DNA from: Arsenophonus sp052174475
Lineage (GTDB): Bacteria > Pseudomonadota > Gammaproteobacteria > Enterobacterales > Enterobacteriaceae
Direction: 5' to 3'
Assembly: GCA_052174475.1 (NCBI GenBank)
Contig: JBQMRO010000061.1
Coordinates: 124,001-188,000 of the forward strand
Length of the DNA stretch: 64,000 bases
Shown here: one piece after another, positions 33,284 through 44,408 of the stretch
How the letters are laid out: every line of letters begins with the position of its first letter
How positions within the stretch are numbered: position 1 is the first letter of the stretch
The notes under the pieces: model-generated
The model's database searches: none
What the model saw: only the letters and a program-made list of their open reading frames with translations
What the model was told of the DNA's origin: nothing
Position numbers and translations under genes: made by a program

Positions 33284-34680
33284 GAGTTATGCTTATTTCT
33301 GGTGTATGAGGTTCAAAAATGACAGCATATCCTGATGATTAATTTCATGAATGATGTCAACAACAGAGAGATGATATGCCATGAAAAGTATACCATAAAG
33401 GTATCACGAAACTAGATATTACCTATAGCCCCCTTGCATTAACTCACACGTAATGGTGCCAAGTAGTTCTGATATAGACACTGCTGTTTGAGGATGAGAT
33501 TGAAAGCCATACTGCGACAACGTGCTTAACGTTGCTTTATTGATTGACGTTCATGTCGTCGTTCGTAACGATTATTTTCCGCAGCAAACTATACAAAACT
33601 GGTATTAGCAATATTGCTACTAAAGTCCCTAAGGTTTAGGGATTGCAGCGGCAACAGAATATACTTCAACAGCTCATTGCTGCCGCCTTATCTAAAGCGT
33701 GCAAAAAGCAGCGAAGAGTTGCTCTTATCGCTGTACCTGTGAGGTTATATTCCAGTAATGATTTTCATTAAGCTCTTAAAGTTTCTCGATGAAAAAGCAG
33801 ATGCTCTCCTTTATCAGTACCATCAGAAGAGTAAAAAGCAATAGATTGAAGAGCATTGATAATGGTAGTAGGCTGCGTGATTTAAGCGATACGGGTTATG
33901 TTTATTTCTTTGGTGAAGGTATATGTCATGCTGTTAAGCAAGCTCATCATCTTTGCCTGCTAGTTATATTTGCAGTACTTCACTATGGACATAAGGAACA
34001 TATTGAGATTGAAGATGGTTATTAAAATTAAAATTGAACTGGGCCGAACTTCTGGATGACCGACCGCGCGAGCGCGTAACTTAAGCGCATTTTAAAGCTT
34101 GCTACGGGAGATGATCCTTTAGTTTTTAGAATGTAATGGTAAAAAATATTCCCAGACATGTATCATAAATGCTGTTTGGTGGTATATAAAGCAGCTAATG
34201 TACTAGCTTCACTCCTAAAACGCATTGAATTAAAGTTAAGACTGAGCTGCAGGAGATTTATCTATGAGAGAGTTGTTATGCCGCTAAAATAAAGCTTTTG
34301 ATAATTTATTGGTAATAGCTTTAGTTTATCATTAAGCGATAAGGATATTAGAGAATAATCAAAAAGAACTTCTGCATTCTATGCCTTCCTCTCAGTGCGC
34401 TGGGCGTTAATAAGAACAACAAATTTAATTGAATTGATTTTTATAACAGTGAGTGGAGCCTATGAAGGCGATATATATAAAAGTGTTGTTCAAAACAAAT
34501 AATCCTTTTATAGTATTTAAGGTACTTTCATCTGCTCAAAAACTAGAACTGGCTAATGAGATTTAACCTGTTTATCCTGTAACGGATGAACAGTATCCCA
34601 TTCAAGGGTGGAGAGCAGATTTACGAAGCATTAGCGTGGAATGTAGCATGACTGGCATACAACAGATTTACTAGTAATTC
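33284..34680 (+). mobile_element. IS256-family IS fossil (copy 5)
   Basis: One of the best preserved copies. Left end gagttatgcttatttctggt; right end agatttactagtaattc. At 33,789-34,025 an open stretch reads RLRDLSDTGYVYFFGEGICHAVKQAHHLCLLVI and YGHKEHIEIEDGY, matching the RDLS..RYVYLWVDGIY...CLLVIIGAT...GKKELLAVEDGYRES core of IS256 transposases. NWAELL-, FW(N)AM- and TNLIEL-like blocks follow. Many stops; dead. Confidence 0.87.
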
Positions 34681-34829
34681 AACGGCTTTTAAAAAAGCTA
34701 ATTAGCTTGTAATTTAACGGCTAAAAAATTCATTACCCCATTGCCCAATGTATTGCGATAAAAAACTAGTTTTAACTACTCATAATTTTATTCAAGATGA
34801 TCTTGATTATCTTATTACATACAGTTCAT
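34681..34829. other. Short spacer
   Basis: Eroded sequence between IS256 copy 5 and the inverted IS91 copy; nothing recognised. Confidence 0.5.
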
Positions 34830-36700
34830 GATTAGGAAATTAAATTCCTCTTTAAGAGAGATCAAAAGCCATCCATTTCCACTAAAAGTGGATAAAATCA
34901 ATTTGGATCTATTATAAGTTAAACTTTTATTAGAGTATCTATTCTTTCTAACAATAATATGTTATCTGTTTTTCAAAGTTGAGCACAGATAAAAAGTAAG
35001 CTATCGCCACACAAAATGCATTCCTACGAGATCTGCTTGTAGAAATCTTTTCATCAGAATGATGAACCACCTACCTCTGGTTTTTATAGTTTTTTGTAAG
35101 TACATCATCTTCAATACTTTATATATCTTCGATAATAGCGCGCTTCATTGAGGTTTTAACAAAAAACCATAATAATGGATCATCTTAACATGACACGGTG
35201 AAATATATCTAATATACTGCCCAATCATCTCTTTTTACCTCAGGATCTGTTGCTGATACTGCTTAATCAGGTATCATAGTAATGATGTACATCACCCCCT
35301 TAATAATGGCGTAGTTTTAAGGTGAATACCTGTGAGAATTTAAGATAGCACTTGAGGTATTTCACGCTATACCATCCTCTTTTGTGTTTTTAGCGAAGTG
35401 CACTTTTCAGTAACGTATTTATTTTGTCTTCAGGTAATCATACTATTGCTTCCTAACACGGATATTCCACAGACAAGGAAAGACTGGGATTTATTAGGTT
35501 ATCGCTGTAACGCAGAATCAATATGATAGGGCTTCACCAGATTTTTTTACCACTCTTTTTTAAGAAGAGCTCACGCCAACACAGCATATTTAATATCCAT
35601 ATCACCATAAGGTGTGACGAAGACATAAACATGCAGATATTGATTGAATTCTTAACCATAAATGTGCAAGGCACAAAAGATACCAATTTTAATATTTTAT
35701 TTGCATGTCCACTGCAGCATAGCGTAGGTGTAAAGAGCGCGAAACAAAGCGTTGAGCAGCAACGAGTTTTATTAAAAAAAAGCTAAAGAAAATGTGGGGA
35801 TAGTGAAAGTAATATTTGCCAGTCGCAGTTGAGTAAAATATGAACCTGCTATGTTAACCATTGCTCGGTAGATTTGACGCCGTATGAACTGCAGGCTTTT
35901 AATTTATAGCTTTTGTAAAAAAATAGCTATGGGAAGATTTAGGAAAAGTATAGCAGTAGCCATCCAGATACACCAATGGCCATAGTACTGCAGACTATAA
36001 TTCACTTGACAGATAGACGGATCTACGAGTTTACACTTTTAACGTATTTTTAAGAAAGTTATCCCACTGCTATCAATGGTAAAAAAGTGATTACTTAGGT
36101 GATATATAGTAGATCTAAATAAATTATTCTCTGGGGGAGCCATCTTAGGAGAGAAATAGAAATTTTATACTGTTCGAATTTGTTAGATCTATCGGTCAAG
36201 TTATCTTTGCGTTTGTCAAAGGATGAATGTAGCGAGAAGGAGACGAAAAATTATCCATAGCTCCCTTATAAGTGATATGAATTCATTACCAAGCATACTT
36301 TCAGTTATTGCCACTCAATCTAAATTATATCCAGCGTTATTAGCTTACCTCTATTAGTTAACAAAACTCTGGATTATCGTAACTAGAGGTGGATAATACT
36401 TGCATCTCAAAAAATTGTGGACCAAGTCGTACGCATTACTGTACGGCTATCTTTTTGCGTTATAAAATCAAATCTGTCTGTTATCATTCATTTCTGGATG
36501 GAGATCATAAAAGACTTCGGCGGATAAACAGGCGATGTCAACATCTGAAATTACGTCTTATTTTCTTCATTTTACTCGTTTTATGCTTTCTAGGAGAATT
36601 CATCCTAAAATTCATCTGAATGTGAATTCCTGAAAAATTCATATATCGAAGAATATAAAACAGTACTCAGATCATGAACATCCATTAAACAAGATAGTTA
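34830..36700 (-). mobile_element. IS91-family IS fossil (copy 2, inverted)
   Basis: Minus strand, the inverted partner of 24,690-26,720. Frames joined from right to left give the ancestral Zn-finger-adjacent CGVKSTEQWL (seen as YGVKSTEQWLT), LLNCDW, SFVPCTFMVKNSINICMF (where an intact IS91 has the HUH motif in LHTYGRKLNWHPHIH), LCWRELFLKKSG, LKLRHY, MVFC and ECILCGDSLLF. The loss of the histidine pair and the many stops make it dead. The shared end gaaattaaattcctctttaa at 34,834 mirrors 26,700. Confidence 0.8.
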
Positions 36701-37117
36701 TGCCGCTCAAAAAGCACATAGTGTATTATGTTCTAAAAGCTTTACTTAAAAAGTTAGCTATTTTGTGAAAAGTATAATAATCAGCTACGATTAAAATCCT
36801 AAACCTTTAAATAACTAACAATATATCCAACAATTACAGGCATTAGATAATAAACCTATTGGTTCCGCAGTCGGTGAAATATACGCAAATTCAAATCTGC
36901 TAATTGCTAATCAGACTCACAAGAAAACGTACGGTAGTATTAGTTGGAATATCTAGTTTAATTTTAGTTGTATTTATCTTTTGTTACGTCATATTGTAAA
37001 TAGTCGCAAACAAAAGTCTGATGAAATAATTTTATATAAGCGCCAGGTGATTTCCTGCTGCTAAATACTGCTAGTTATGTTAAACTTACTATTTTCGTTA
37101 TTACTAATCTATCTATT
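36701..37117. other. Spacer upstream of gsk
   Basis: About 0.4 kb with no gene fragment recognised. It must contain the gsk promoter, but I see no convincing paired -35 and -10 boxes and no clear ribosome site before the gsk ATG. Confidence 0.45.
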
Positions 37118-38425
37118 ATGAAATTCCCTGGTCAACGCAAGTCCAAGCACTATTTTCCTGTTAGTCTCCGAGATCCATTATTATTAAGGCAAGAATTAAT
37201 CAATAGTGAAAGTGATCATGCATATATAGTTGGTATAGATCAAACCTTGGTTGATATTGAAGCAAAGGTTAGTGATGATTTTATTCAACGTTATCAACTT
37301 AGTCATGGGCACTCACTAGTTATTGATGAGACTACTGCTGAAGAACTTTATCGTGAATTAACAGAGTTCAATCTTATTAGTCATGAATTTGCTGGTGGGA
37401 CGATAGGGAATACTTTACATAATTACTCATTATTAGCTGATGATAGATCTGTCTTATTGGGTACGATGTGTAATAACATTCAAATTGGTAGCTATGCATA
37501 CCGTTATTTATGCCATACTTCGAGCCGAATGGACTTAAATTATTTACAAGGTGTTGATGGGCCTATTGGCCGCTGTTTTACTTTAATTACGGAAAATAGT
37601 GAACGAACATTTGCAATTAGTCCTGGGTTAATGAATCAATTGCGTCCTGATAGCATCCCAGAGCAAATTATTGCAGAAGCATCAGCATTGGTTATTACTG
37701 CTTATCTTATTCGCTGTCAACCTGGCGAACCGATGCCAGCTGCAACGATACAAGCAATAGAATATGCTAAAAAACATGATGTACCAGTAGTACTGACATT
37801 AGGTACTAAATTTGTTATTGCCGATGACCCCTGCTTTTGGCAAAATTTTCTCGCTAAATATGTTTCTGTTGTAGCAATGAACGAAGATGAAGCATTAGAG
37901 TTAACGGGCATTAACGATCCATTATTAGCTGCCGATAAATTACTGGATTTAGTTGATTTGGTACTTTGTACTGCTGGTTCTGATGGACTTTACATGGCTG
38001 GTTATACTGAATCAAGTTATAAAAGAGAAACTCAACATCCTCTATTATTTGGGGCTATTAAACAATTTAATCATTATGAATTTAGTCGGGCGATAAGGAA
38101 AAAAGATTGTCAGCTTCCTTTCAGGATTTATTCCCATATCGAGCCTTATATGGGTGGGCCAGAAAAAATTATGAATACCAATGGAGCTGGTGATGGTGCA
38201 CTGTCTGCTTTATTACACGATATTACCGCCAATCATTTTCATCGTTTAAATATTCCTGATTCAACAAAACATTTTCTACCCTATTTAACATACTCTTCCT
38301 TATCACAGGTATGTAAATATGCTAATAGAGTTAGTTATCAGGTACTTATACAGCATTCACCACGTTTAACGCGAAGTTTACCTGAAAAAGAAGATAGTTT
38401 AGAAGAATCTTACTGGGAACGGTAG
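37118..38425 (+). CDS. gsk: Inosine-guanosine kinase
   Basis: Phosphorylates inosine and guanosine to IMP and GMP in purine salvage; PfkB/ribokinase family, cytoplasmic. 435 residues (E. coli 434), colinear from MKFPGQRKSKHYFPV to SLPEKEDSLEESYWER. Key blocks: VVGIDQTLVDIEAKV-like start (IVGIDQTLVDIEAKV), FAGGTIGNTLHNYS (substrate side), YLQGVDGPIGRCFT, NTNGAGDGALSALLHD, which is the PfkB signature with the catalytic aspartate in GAGD, and VCKYANRVSYQVL. The ATG lacks an obvious ribosome site. Convergent with ybaL, as in E. coli, with a shared terminator. Likely one of the remaining routes to use host purines. Confidence 0.97.
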   Translation: MKFPGQRKSKHYFPVSLRDPLLLRQELINSESDHAYIVGIDQTLVDIEAKVSDDFIQRYQLSHGHSLVIDETTAEELYRELTEFNLISHEFAGGTIGNTLHNYSLLADDRSVLLGTMCNNIQIGSYAYRYLCHTSSRMDLNYLQGVDGPIGRCFTLITENSERTFAISPGLMNQLRPDSIPEQIIAEASALVITAYLIRCQPGEPMPAATIQAIEYAKKHDVPVVLTLGTKFVIADDPCFWQNFLAKYVSVVAMNEDEALELTGINDPLLAADKLLDLVDLVLCTAGSDGLYMAGYTESSYKRETQHPLLFGAIKQFNHYEFSRAIRKKDCQLPFRIYSHIEPYMGGPEKIMNTNGAGDGALSALLHDITANHFHRLNIPDSTKHFLPYLTYSSLSQVCKYANRVSYQVLIQHSPRLTRSLPEKEDSLEESYWER

Positions 38426-38433
38426 TTTTAAAA

Positions 38434-38471
38434 AAATCAGAAGAAAACCAATATTAATATTCCTCTGATTT
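38434..38471. terminator. Bidirectional terminator between gsk and ybaL
   Basis: Perfect 8-base stem aaatcaga / tctgattt around an A+T-rich interior, flanked by tttttatt on the plus side and a run of A (T on the minus strand) on the other. It lies 8 bases after the gsk stop and 79 bases beyond the ybaL stop, and would serve both convergent genes. Confidence 0.7.
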
Positions 38472-38549
38472 ATTTTTATTGGATAGTTAGGAGCTGCATC
38501 AGGTTTTAAGTATTTATCTAAATCTCTAGTATTTAAGAATAAATTATCA

Positions 38550-40235
38550 TCATTGATTATTGATAGCACAACAAGGCGTTTTCTTTTTAGCCAGGAAATG
38601 CGCCATGGTTTTAGCGATTTCATATTCACCAACAACAATATAATTTGCACCACGTTCACGAATATATCTAATTTCATCATCATAGTGAGCACGAACAATA
38701 ATAGTGATATCAGGGTTTAATGACCTAGCTTTTTCAATAATTTGCCCTGCTTCATATACATTTAAAATGGTGACTAATAGCGTTTGAGCACAATCTATGC
38801 GAGCCAGCTTCATCAGTGCTTTATTTACCGCATTGCCAATTAGTGAACAAAAGCCATTTTTAGCTAATTCTTCAAATCGAGAGCGTGTATTTTCGATAAC
38901 GACAATCGGGATATCTTTTTGACGTAATTTTTTGGCCAGGATAGTACCAACACGACCGTAACCAACAATAATTGCATGACCGCAAATATCGATAGGAATT
39001 TGTGCAACTTCTTCTTGCGTTTCTTCTAATAATTCTTCCTCTATCGTTTCAGTTTTTTTCAGATAACGGTCAAGTAAGCTAAATAGCAATGGATTAATCA
39101 TAATAGATATTATCGCGCCAGCTAAAACTAGATTTGTCGCTTGACTATTAAATATATTGAGTGTTATTCCAACTCCAGCTAGAATGAACGAGAATTCACC
39201 GATTTGTGCTAAACTTATCGCGATAGTTAAAGCAGTACGACGATTATAACCAAATAGTCTAACTAATAATAATGCGGCAAGTGATTTACCAATAGTAATA
39301 ATTGCTAAAACCGCCAATACAGCAAACGGATGTTCTATTAATATGACGGGGTCTAGAAGCATGCCAACCGACACAAAGAACAGAACTGCAAATGCATCTC
39401 GTAAAGGCAGTGTATCTTGTGCAGCTCGATGACTTAATTCAGATTCATTCAGGATCATACCAGCAAAAAATGCGCCAAGGGCAAAAGAAGCATTAAATAG
39501 AGTTACCGCGGCATAGGCAATACCGAGTGCTAGCACTAAAACTGCTAGTGTAAATAATTCACGAGAACCGCTTGCAGCAGTAAGAGCTAGTATCCATGGA
39601 ATAAGTTGGCGACCGATGAGAAGTGTAATAATAATAAAAATAGCTACGTTACCAACGGTAACGATTAACTTAATTGTAAGTTCATTAAAACTAGTAGTAT
39701 TGCTATCGATAATACTGGCAATTCCTGGTAGTAATACTAGTGTTAAGACCATGACTAAATCTTCGACAATTAGCCAACCAATAGCAATTTGACCTTGCTT
39801 ACTATCGATAAGTTGACGTTCTTCTAATGCTCTTAATAGCACTACAGTACTGGCTGTTGAGAGACAAAGACCAAAAACAATTCCAGCAAATATTCCCCAA
39901 CCAAATAGCATGGCTAAACCAAGACCTAATAAGGTGGCGGTAATTATTTGAGTGATAGCACTGGGAATAGCAATTGATTTTACGGCTAAAAGGTCTTTTA
40001 ATGAAAAATGTAAGCCAACACCAAACATCAATAATATAACACCAATTTCAGCAAGCTCACTAGCTAAATTTATATTTGCAACAAAACCTGGCGTAAATGG
40101 ACCAATAAGAACGCCGGCTAATAAATACCCGACTAACGGTGATATTCTTAGTCGTTGCGCAATCATACCAAATAGATAAGAAAGAGCTAAACCACCAACA
40201 ATAGTTGGTATGAGAGATGATTCTGAATTATCCAT
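38550..40235 (-). CDS. ybaL: Putative cation/proton antiporter YbaL (KefB family)
   Basis: Inner-membrane CPA2-family antiporter, probably K+/H+ exchange; the exact substrate of YbaL is not firmly known. 561 residues (E. coli 558). About a dozen hydrophobic segments span residues 10-380, with the family signatures LVGYLLAGVLIGPFTPG, AEIGVILLMFGVGLHFS, CLSTASTVVLLRALEER, GWLIVEDLVMVLTLVLLPG, ALGAFFAGMILNESELSHRAAQDTLPLRDAFAVLFFVSVGMLLDP and ISLAQIGEFSFILAGVG. A cytoplasmic RCK/TrkA-N domain follows, with the nucleotide motif IIVGYGRVGTILAKKL near residue 418. ATG at 40235 after agaggag. The hydrophobic frame is fully open, which is notable in a genome losing most transporters. Confidence 0.95.
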   Translation of the reverse strand: MDNSESSLIPTIVGGLALSYLFGMIAQRLRISPLVGYLLAGVLIGPFTPGFVANINLASELAEIGVILLMFGVGLHFSLKDLLAVKSIAIPSAITQIITATLLGLGLAMLFGWGIFAGIVFGLCLSTASTVVLLRALEERQLIDSKQGQIAIGWLIVEDLVMVLTLVLLPGIASIIDSNTTSFNELTIKLIVTVGNVAIFIIITLLIGRQLIPWILALTAASGSRELFTLAVLVLALGIAYAAVTLFNASFALGAFFAGMILNESELSHRAAQDTLPLRDAFAVLFFVSVGMLLDPVILIEHPFAVLAVLAIITIGKSLAALLLVRLFGYNRRTALTIAISLAQIGEFSFILAGVGITLNIFNSQATNLVLAGAIISIMINPLLFSLLDRYLKKTETIEEELLEETQEEVAQIPIDICGHAIIVGYGRVGTILAKKLRQKDIPIVVIENTRSRFEELAKNGFCSLIGNAVNKALMKLARIDCAQTLLVTILNVYEAGQIIEKARSLNPDITIIVRAHYDDEIRYIRERGANYIVVGEYEIAKTMAHFLAKKKTPCCAINNQ

Positions 40236-40632
40236 TAAATCTCCTCTTTTTGGGATGACAAAATAAATACATCATGTAGAATTCAAACTTATTTGATTCG
40301 CTATAAATTAAAAAAGCGATAAAATTATGTTATAAATAAGCATATTAACTATTATAACTATAATGTATTATTGTATAATATATTTTAGTATAAACTATTA
40401 TTTTTTTATTCATATTTGGTAATGGGATGGGGGATGTGCGCCTAAAAAATAATGATAAAAATTTTAGATTGAATTAATTAATTTAATATTCTTTATATAT
40501 AAAGAGATTTTAAGTGTTGAAACGATGTTAACTGTCTAAAAACAGACTAATGAAAAAGAGCATTAGTCAATCATTTTTGCAATAATAATCATCAGATTGA
40601 TACTTTACATTTCGTATATAAATAGTAAAATA
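40236..40632. other. Spacer upstream of ybaL
   Basis: AT-rich, with the ybaL promoter presumably near 40,260-40,400 (tataat-like words are frequent here and none is decisive). A perfect inverted repeat gactaatg / cattagtc (40,545-40,568) followed by atcattttt looks like a stranded terminator of a lost gene. Confidence 0.45.
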
Positions 40633-42018
40633 GAGTTACGCTTATTCTAAGCTATAGGTTTTATAGATGGTGGCATTTCCTTTTGATTGATTTCGTGAAT
40701 GATATCAACAACAGAGAGATGATATACCATGAACGGTATACCCTACAGGTATTTGCAAAACCAGATATTACCTGTCACCTCTTCTGTGAGTTTATTTGTA
40801 ATGGTATGCCAGATAGCTGATATCAGCACTGTTAAAACTGACCTCGAAATTTTGATGGGATAAGGTTCCCATCGCCGCCTTTGTCTACGGATCTCATCTA
40901 TAACAATTATTTGCCACAGAGAACTATATAGACTAGTATTAGTGATATTGAGATTAAAGTGCTGAAAGTTAAGAGATTGCACATTATCAACGAAATATCC
41001 ATCTAAAATTCCTTACTTCACTATCTTATCTTAAGCGTGTAAAAACGGCGAAGAATTGTTATCATGCTGTGTATTTGTGAGTATCTCTATTAGTGATTTT
41101 TACTAAGCTCTGATGGCATTTCTCTTAGTCAAAAAGCACAAAATGCTCCATCCTCCTTCCAAAGATCATCAGCAGACTGAAACAGCAATCTCTTAAATAG
41201 CATTAAAAATAGTAACTGTCTTATTTAAGCGATACGCGATACGTTTAATTCTTCGCTAAAGGCATATGTCGGCCTGTTAGGTAACATAATCATCTTTTTG
41301 TCTATTGCTCATTATCGGCGCACTGTGCGTAGACGTAAAGAATTTTCATTACGGTTAAAGATGGCTATCGAAAATCAGAAGTAAACTGGACCGAACTTTT
41401 CAATGGACTGCGAGCGCATGTAGCTTAACTGTATCTCTCAGATTTGCTAATGGAGACAATCCTCTTAGTTTTGAATGCAATAAAAAATATATTTTCAGAT
41501 ATGTAGCACAAACGCTCTTAGGTACAAAAATAGCTAATTTCTAGCTTTCACTCCAGAAAGGCATGTAATCTAAGCTAAAGTGAGCTACGGGAGATTTGAC
41601 TAGCAGAAAACCTTGATGCCACTAATAAAGTCTAATGTTTTGTTGATAAAGTTTTTAGAAAAGTATTATCCTGGAAATAATGAAGATGTTTAAGAAAGAA
41701 CGAAAAAGAGCGGACTGAGCATTCTATGCCTTCCAGTCAGATGCAGTAGGTATCAATAAGAATAACCAATTTAAGTGAATTGGTTTTTTAGAAGCAATTA
41801 GGCCACGAAGTTGATGTACAAAGAAGTATATCTCGAAAAAAATAAGTATTTCATAGTTTTTGAGTTGCTAAAATCTGTTCAAAAAAGATAAAAATCATCT
41901 AATGAGGACTTGAACTTGCTGATCCTGGTGCTAACCAATATTAAATGTAAAATATAGAACAGATTTATGAAATATCAGAACGGAGCTTGATCGCCATATG
42001 CCAGTTTTGCTAATAACT
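40633..42018 (+). mobile_element. IS256-family IS fossil (copy 6)
   Basis: Left end gagttacgcttattctaagc, right end agttttgctaataactt. It aligns with the other copies over 1.39 kb: N-terminal region near 40,730, SRLKQQS..SIKN region near 41,170, NWTELFNGL-like near 41,390 and the TNLSELVF block near 41,760. Dead. Confidence 0.82.
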
Positions 42019-42110
42019 TGGAATTACTAGAATTAGTACTTGGTAGTGAAACTTCATTAAAATCTATGAAAGATTAGTTCAAAGTTAAAGCTAAATTATT
42101 CAATAATATC
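42019..42110 (+). mobile_element. IS481-family 3' end fragment
   Basis: Sequence ttggtagtgaaacttc and aaaatctatgaaagattagt is the conserved 3' end of the IS481 transposase frame (SKTPLQSMKDW). It starts exactly at the IS256 right end. The rest of this IS481 copy is missing. Confidence 0.72.
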
Positions 42111-42340
42111 ATATTATCTTAATGGAACTGAAAACTAGATAAAATAACTTGACAAAATTACCGAATATTATTGTAATAAATTTATTTTAAAAATGCATAT
42201 TAAAGAATATAATGAACATATCCTAACCCTTTACCTACAGAGCTGGTTCAGTAGGTAAAGGGAATCCCGCAGACTTTCGGCATTATAGTAACGGGATCCG
42301 TAATCCTCCCTTATAACTGGAGGATTCATGATGTGAAATA
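42111..42340. other. Spacer with two perfect hairpins
   Basis: Contains a perfect 12-base stem, ccctttacctac (42,227-42,238) with gtaggtaaaggg (42,251-42,262), loop agagctggttca, and 40 bases later an 8-base stem aatcctcc (42,302-42,309) with ggaggatt (42,319-42,326). They lie just before the IS110-like fossil. Role unknown: stranded terminators, or subterminal structures of a mobile element. Confidence 0.6.
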
Positions 42341-43320
42341 TCATCCATATTGGCATTAATATTGCAAACATTTAATATAGGTCCACTTCATTAATGAACA
42401 TACAGGTGACATTATCAATAAACGAGTTAAGAAAGATTCTTTATTAGCATATTTCAGCAATCATGAATTAAAAAACTGCGGAATAAAACTTGATTACTTT
42501 AAGATAAATTCGTAAAAAATGTTTATGATTGGCAAACAAAAATAACATTATAAATGTTCACACTATCTGGATAGCAGATCAGTAACCTAGTAAATCGATA
42601 ACTGTCTAAGTCGAAGAGCGACAAGCTATACCATCTCTAAATAAGAGATGGTTCTATCAGTTGGTAAAGTTTTGTATGCTACATATTAACAGGGTTAATA
42701 GATTATTATTAGAGTTTAGGAAAACAGTATATAAGGATTTTATTTGGCTTCTGTCATTAAATATAATTATACTAAAAGTAGTTAATTGATTAAAGGTAAA
42801 TCTACTACTACTATTCCTTAATTTCCTAGATTAAGGAGCAGTATCAACGACTCAGTAACCTTGATATTCAAATAGTTGACATAAAAAGCAGATGGTTAGA
42901 TTGGCATAGCATAAACAAGGAAGTTGTCAGAGAATTATACAAATCCCCGATATCAAGCTACTTATCGTATTGCCAAAAGTTTCCATAATAGAGAATGGTA
43001 ATAAATATTTACAGATCAGGGCGATAGTTCCATTCTGATTATATCAGGCCAGTATTTAAAGAAACTAGCACTGACGGGAAGATACGACTATTGGGTTATC
43101 AAAACATAACAACACCTATCTGCGAAGATTGTTTATCTATAACTCAAGGAAAAACCCTACCAAGAGGCTGGTAGCTAAAGAAAAGTGTCCAACCACCACC
43201 CCACTTGTGTTTTCAACCATAATGAAAAGACCGGTCAATCAACTTTAGAGTTGATTGGGATGGCTAACAAAATAGCGCCGTATAAGTATTATCTCTAATG
43301 ACCCATAATCAGAGTTACTA
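42341..43320 (+). mobile_element. IS110-family IS fossil
   Basis: Plus strand. N-terminal DEDD-type region read as INEHTGDIINKRVKKDSLLAYFSNHEL near 42,390-42,475, then weaker remains. The C-terminal transposase_20 region near 43,010-43,200 reads FHSDYI, FKETSTDGKIRLLGYQNI (ancestral RQxxTGGKxRLLGISKRG) and ends with LELIGMANKIAPYKYYL (ancestral VALANKNARTIWALL). IS110 elements lack terminal inverted repeats, so the ends are approximate. Stops in all frames. A 9-base perfect hairpin accatctct / agagatggt lies at 42,630-42,652 within it. Confidence 0.75.
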
Positions 43321-43372
43321 TATAAAAAACACATCAGCTTCAGATTCATTTTTAGTAAAATGCGTTTATAAC

Positions 43373-44408
43373 GTTATATTAGCGATGTTTGTTGGTAAAA
43401 TTCCTTATACTATAAGAATATTTTACTATAGCGGTTACCATGAAAAAGCAAACGGTCATATAAATCAAAAAAATTAGTTCTCATTTCCTGCAGCATAAAG
43501 CTGCATTTCATTAGTTCGCTCGGTAACAATCTATCGGATGATATTAATTTACACATTAAAGAAACTCATTCTACTTTATCTTGATCATATTGTTACAGTG
43601 AAGATATCAACCACTGTGGAAATTCATTATGGTTACAGCGATATCATTGCAAAATCCACGATTGCAGAAAAACGTTTAACAAAACTTACTAGAACTCCTA
43701 TGGCAAAACTAGATAAGAAGGATAAATATCCTTAGTTATCTTCAATACACGTTGAATAGCTTAACTATATAGTAGTAAGCGAAACAAACAGACATTGATT
43801 TGAAAACAGGGTTTAAATGTATCGCAGTACTTTTTGCTTCATCGGCAATAGCTAACATAAGTGCACTAAGTGGTATTGTTGAAATCGACGAAATATTTTT
43901 CATAAATCCTTTAAAGTAAATCATTATATTGCACATAGAAAAACTAGAAGAAGTGAAAGAGTAAGAGATAAAAAAAGAAAGAACGAATTGGCGGTCGGTC
44001 TTAATCAACACAGATTGACAGGGATCATTGTAACTGATGATATCTTGAAAAGTTTAATGCAAAATGTGTTAGCCATTTTCTTAAGCTAATTATTGATAAA
44101 GAGTTAATCTTTTACTTGGATGGAGCAAAATCGTACGAAACCTTTATTAGCAAAAAAAAATTAGTCACTATCGCCTAACAAAGCTGAATAATAAGAGAGT
44201 TATTGGTAAGAGGGAGAGCTGCACATTTAAAATGTGGATAGTTATATTAATCGATAAAAAAGATAGCTGAGTAGATTCCATCATACAGAGTCATTTTATT
44301 TACTAAATTATCTGGATGAAGAAAATTATTGAAAGCATAATAATTAAAATACAGATATAGTTATAAATTGCTCTGTAAGAAAAACAACATAACCTTTGCT
44401 AATATAGC
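43373..44408 (+). mobile_element. IS1595-family IS fossil (copy D)
   Basis: About 1.04 kb, right end aacctttgctaatatagct. Along it: the start block with atgaaaaagcaaa near 43,440, LHIKETHST.. near 43,550, the SAKQTDIDLKTGFKC-like helix-turn-helix near 43,780, SGIVEIDEIFF near 43,870-43,900 with the first catalytic acid region, KERIGGRS-like, ESLIFYLDGAKSYE near 44,100-44,130 and a C-terminal NYLDEENY-like end. Frames broken; dead. Confidence 0.82.

Noticed and set aside
33789..34025. 78-codon frame that could look like a small protein
   Set aside because: It is the best preserved piece of an IS256 transposase (RDLSDTGYVYFFGEGI..EDGY) and ends in stops at both sides.
24690..36700. Composite transposon carrying the rplS-ffh operon
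   Set aside because: The genes inside are in normal chromosomal order and next to tyrA as in E. coli, so the IS91 copies inserted around a resident block.
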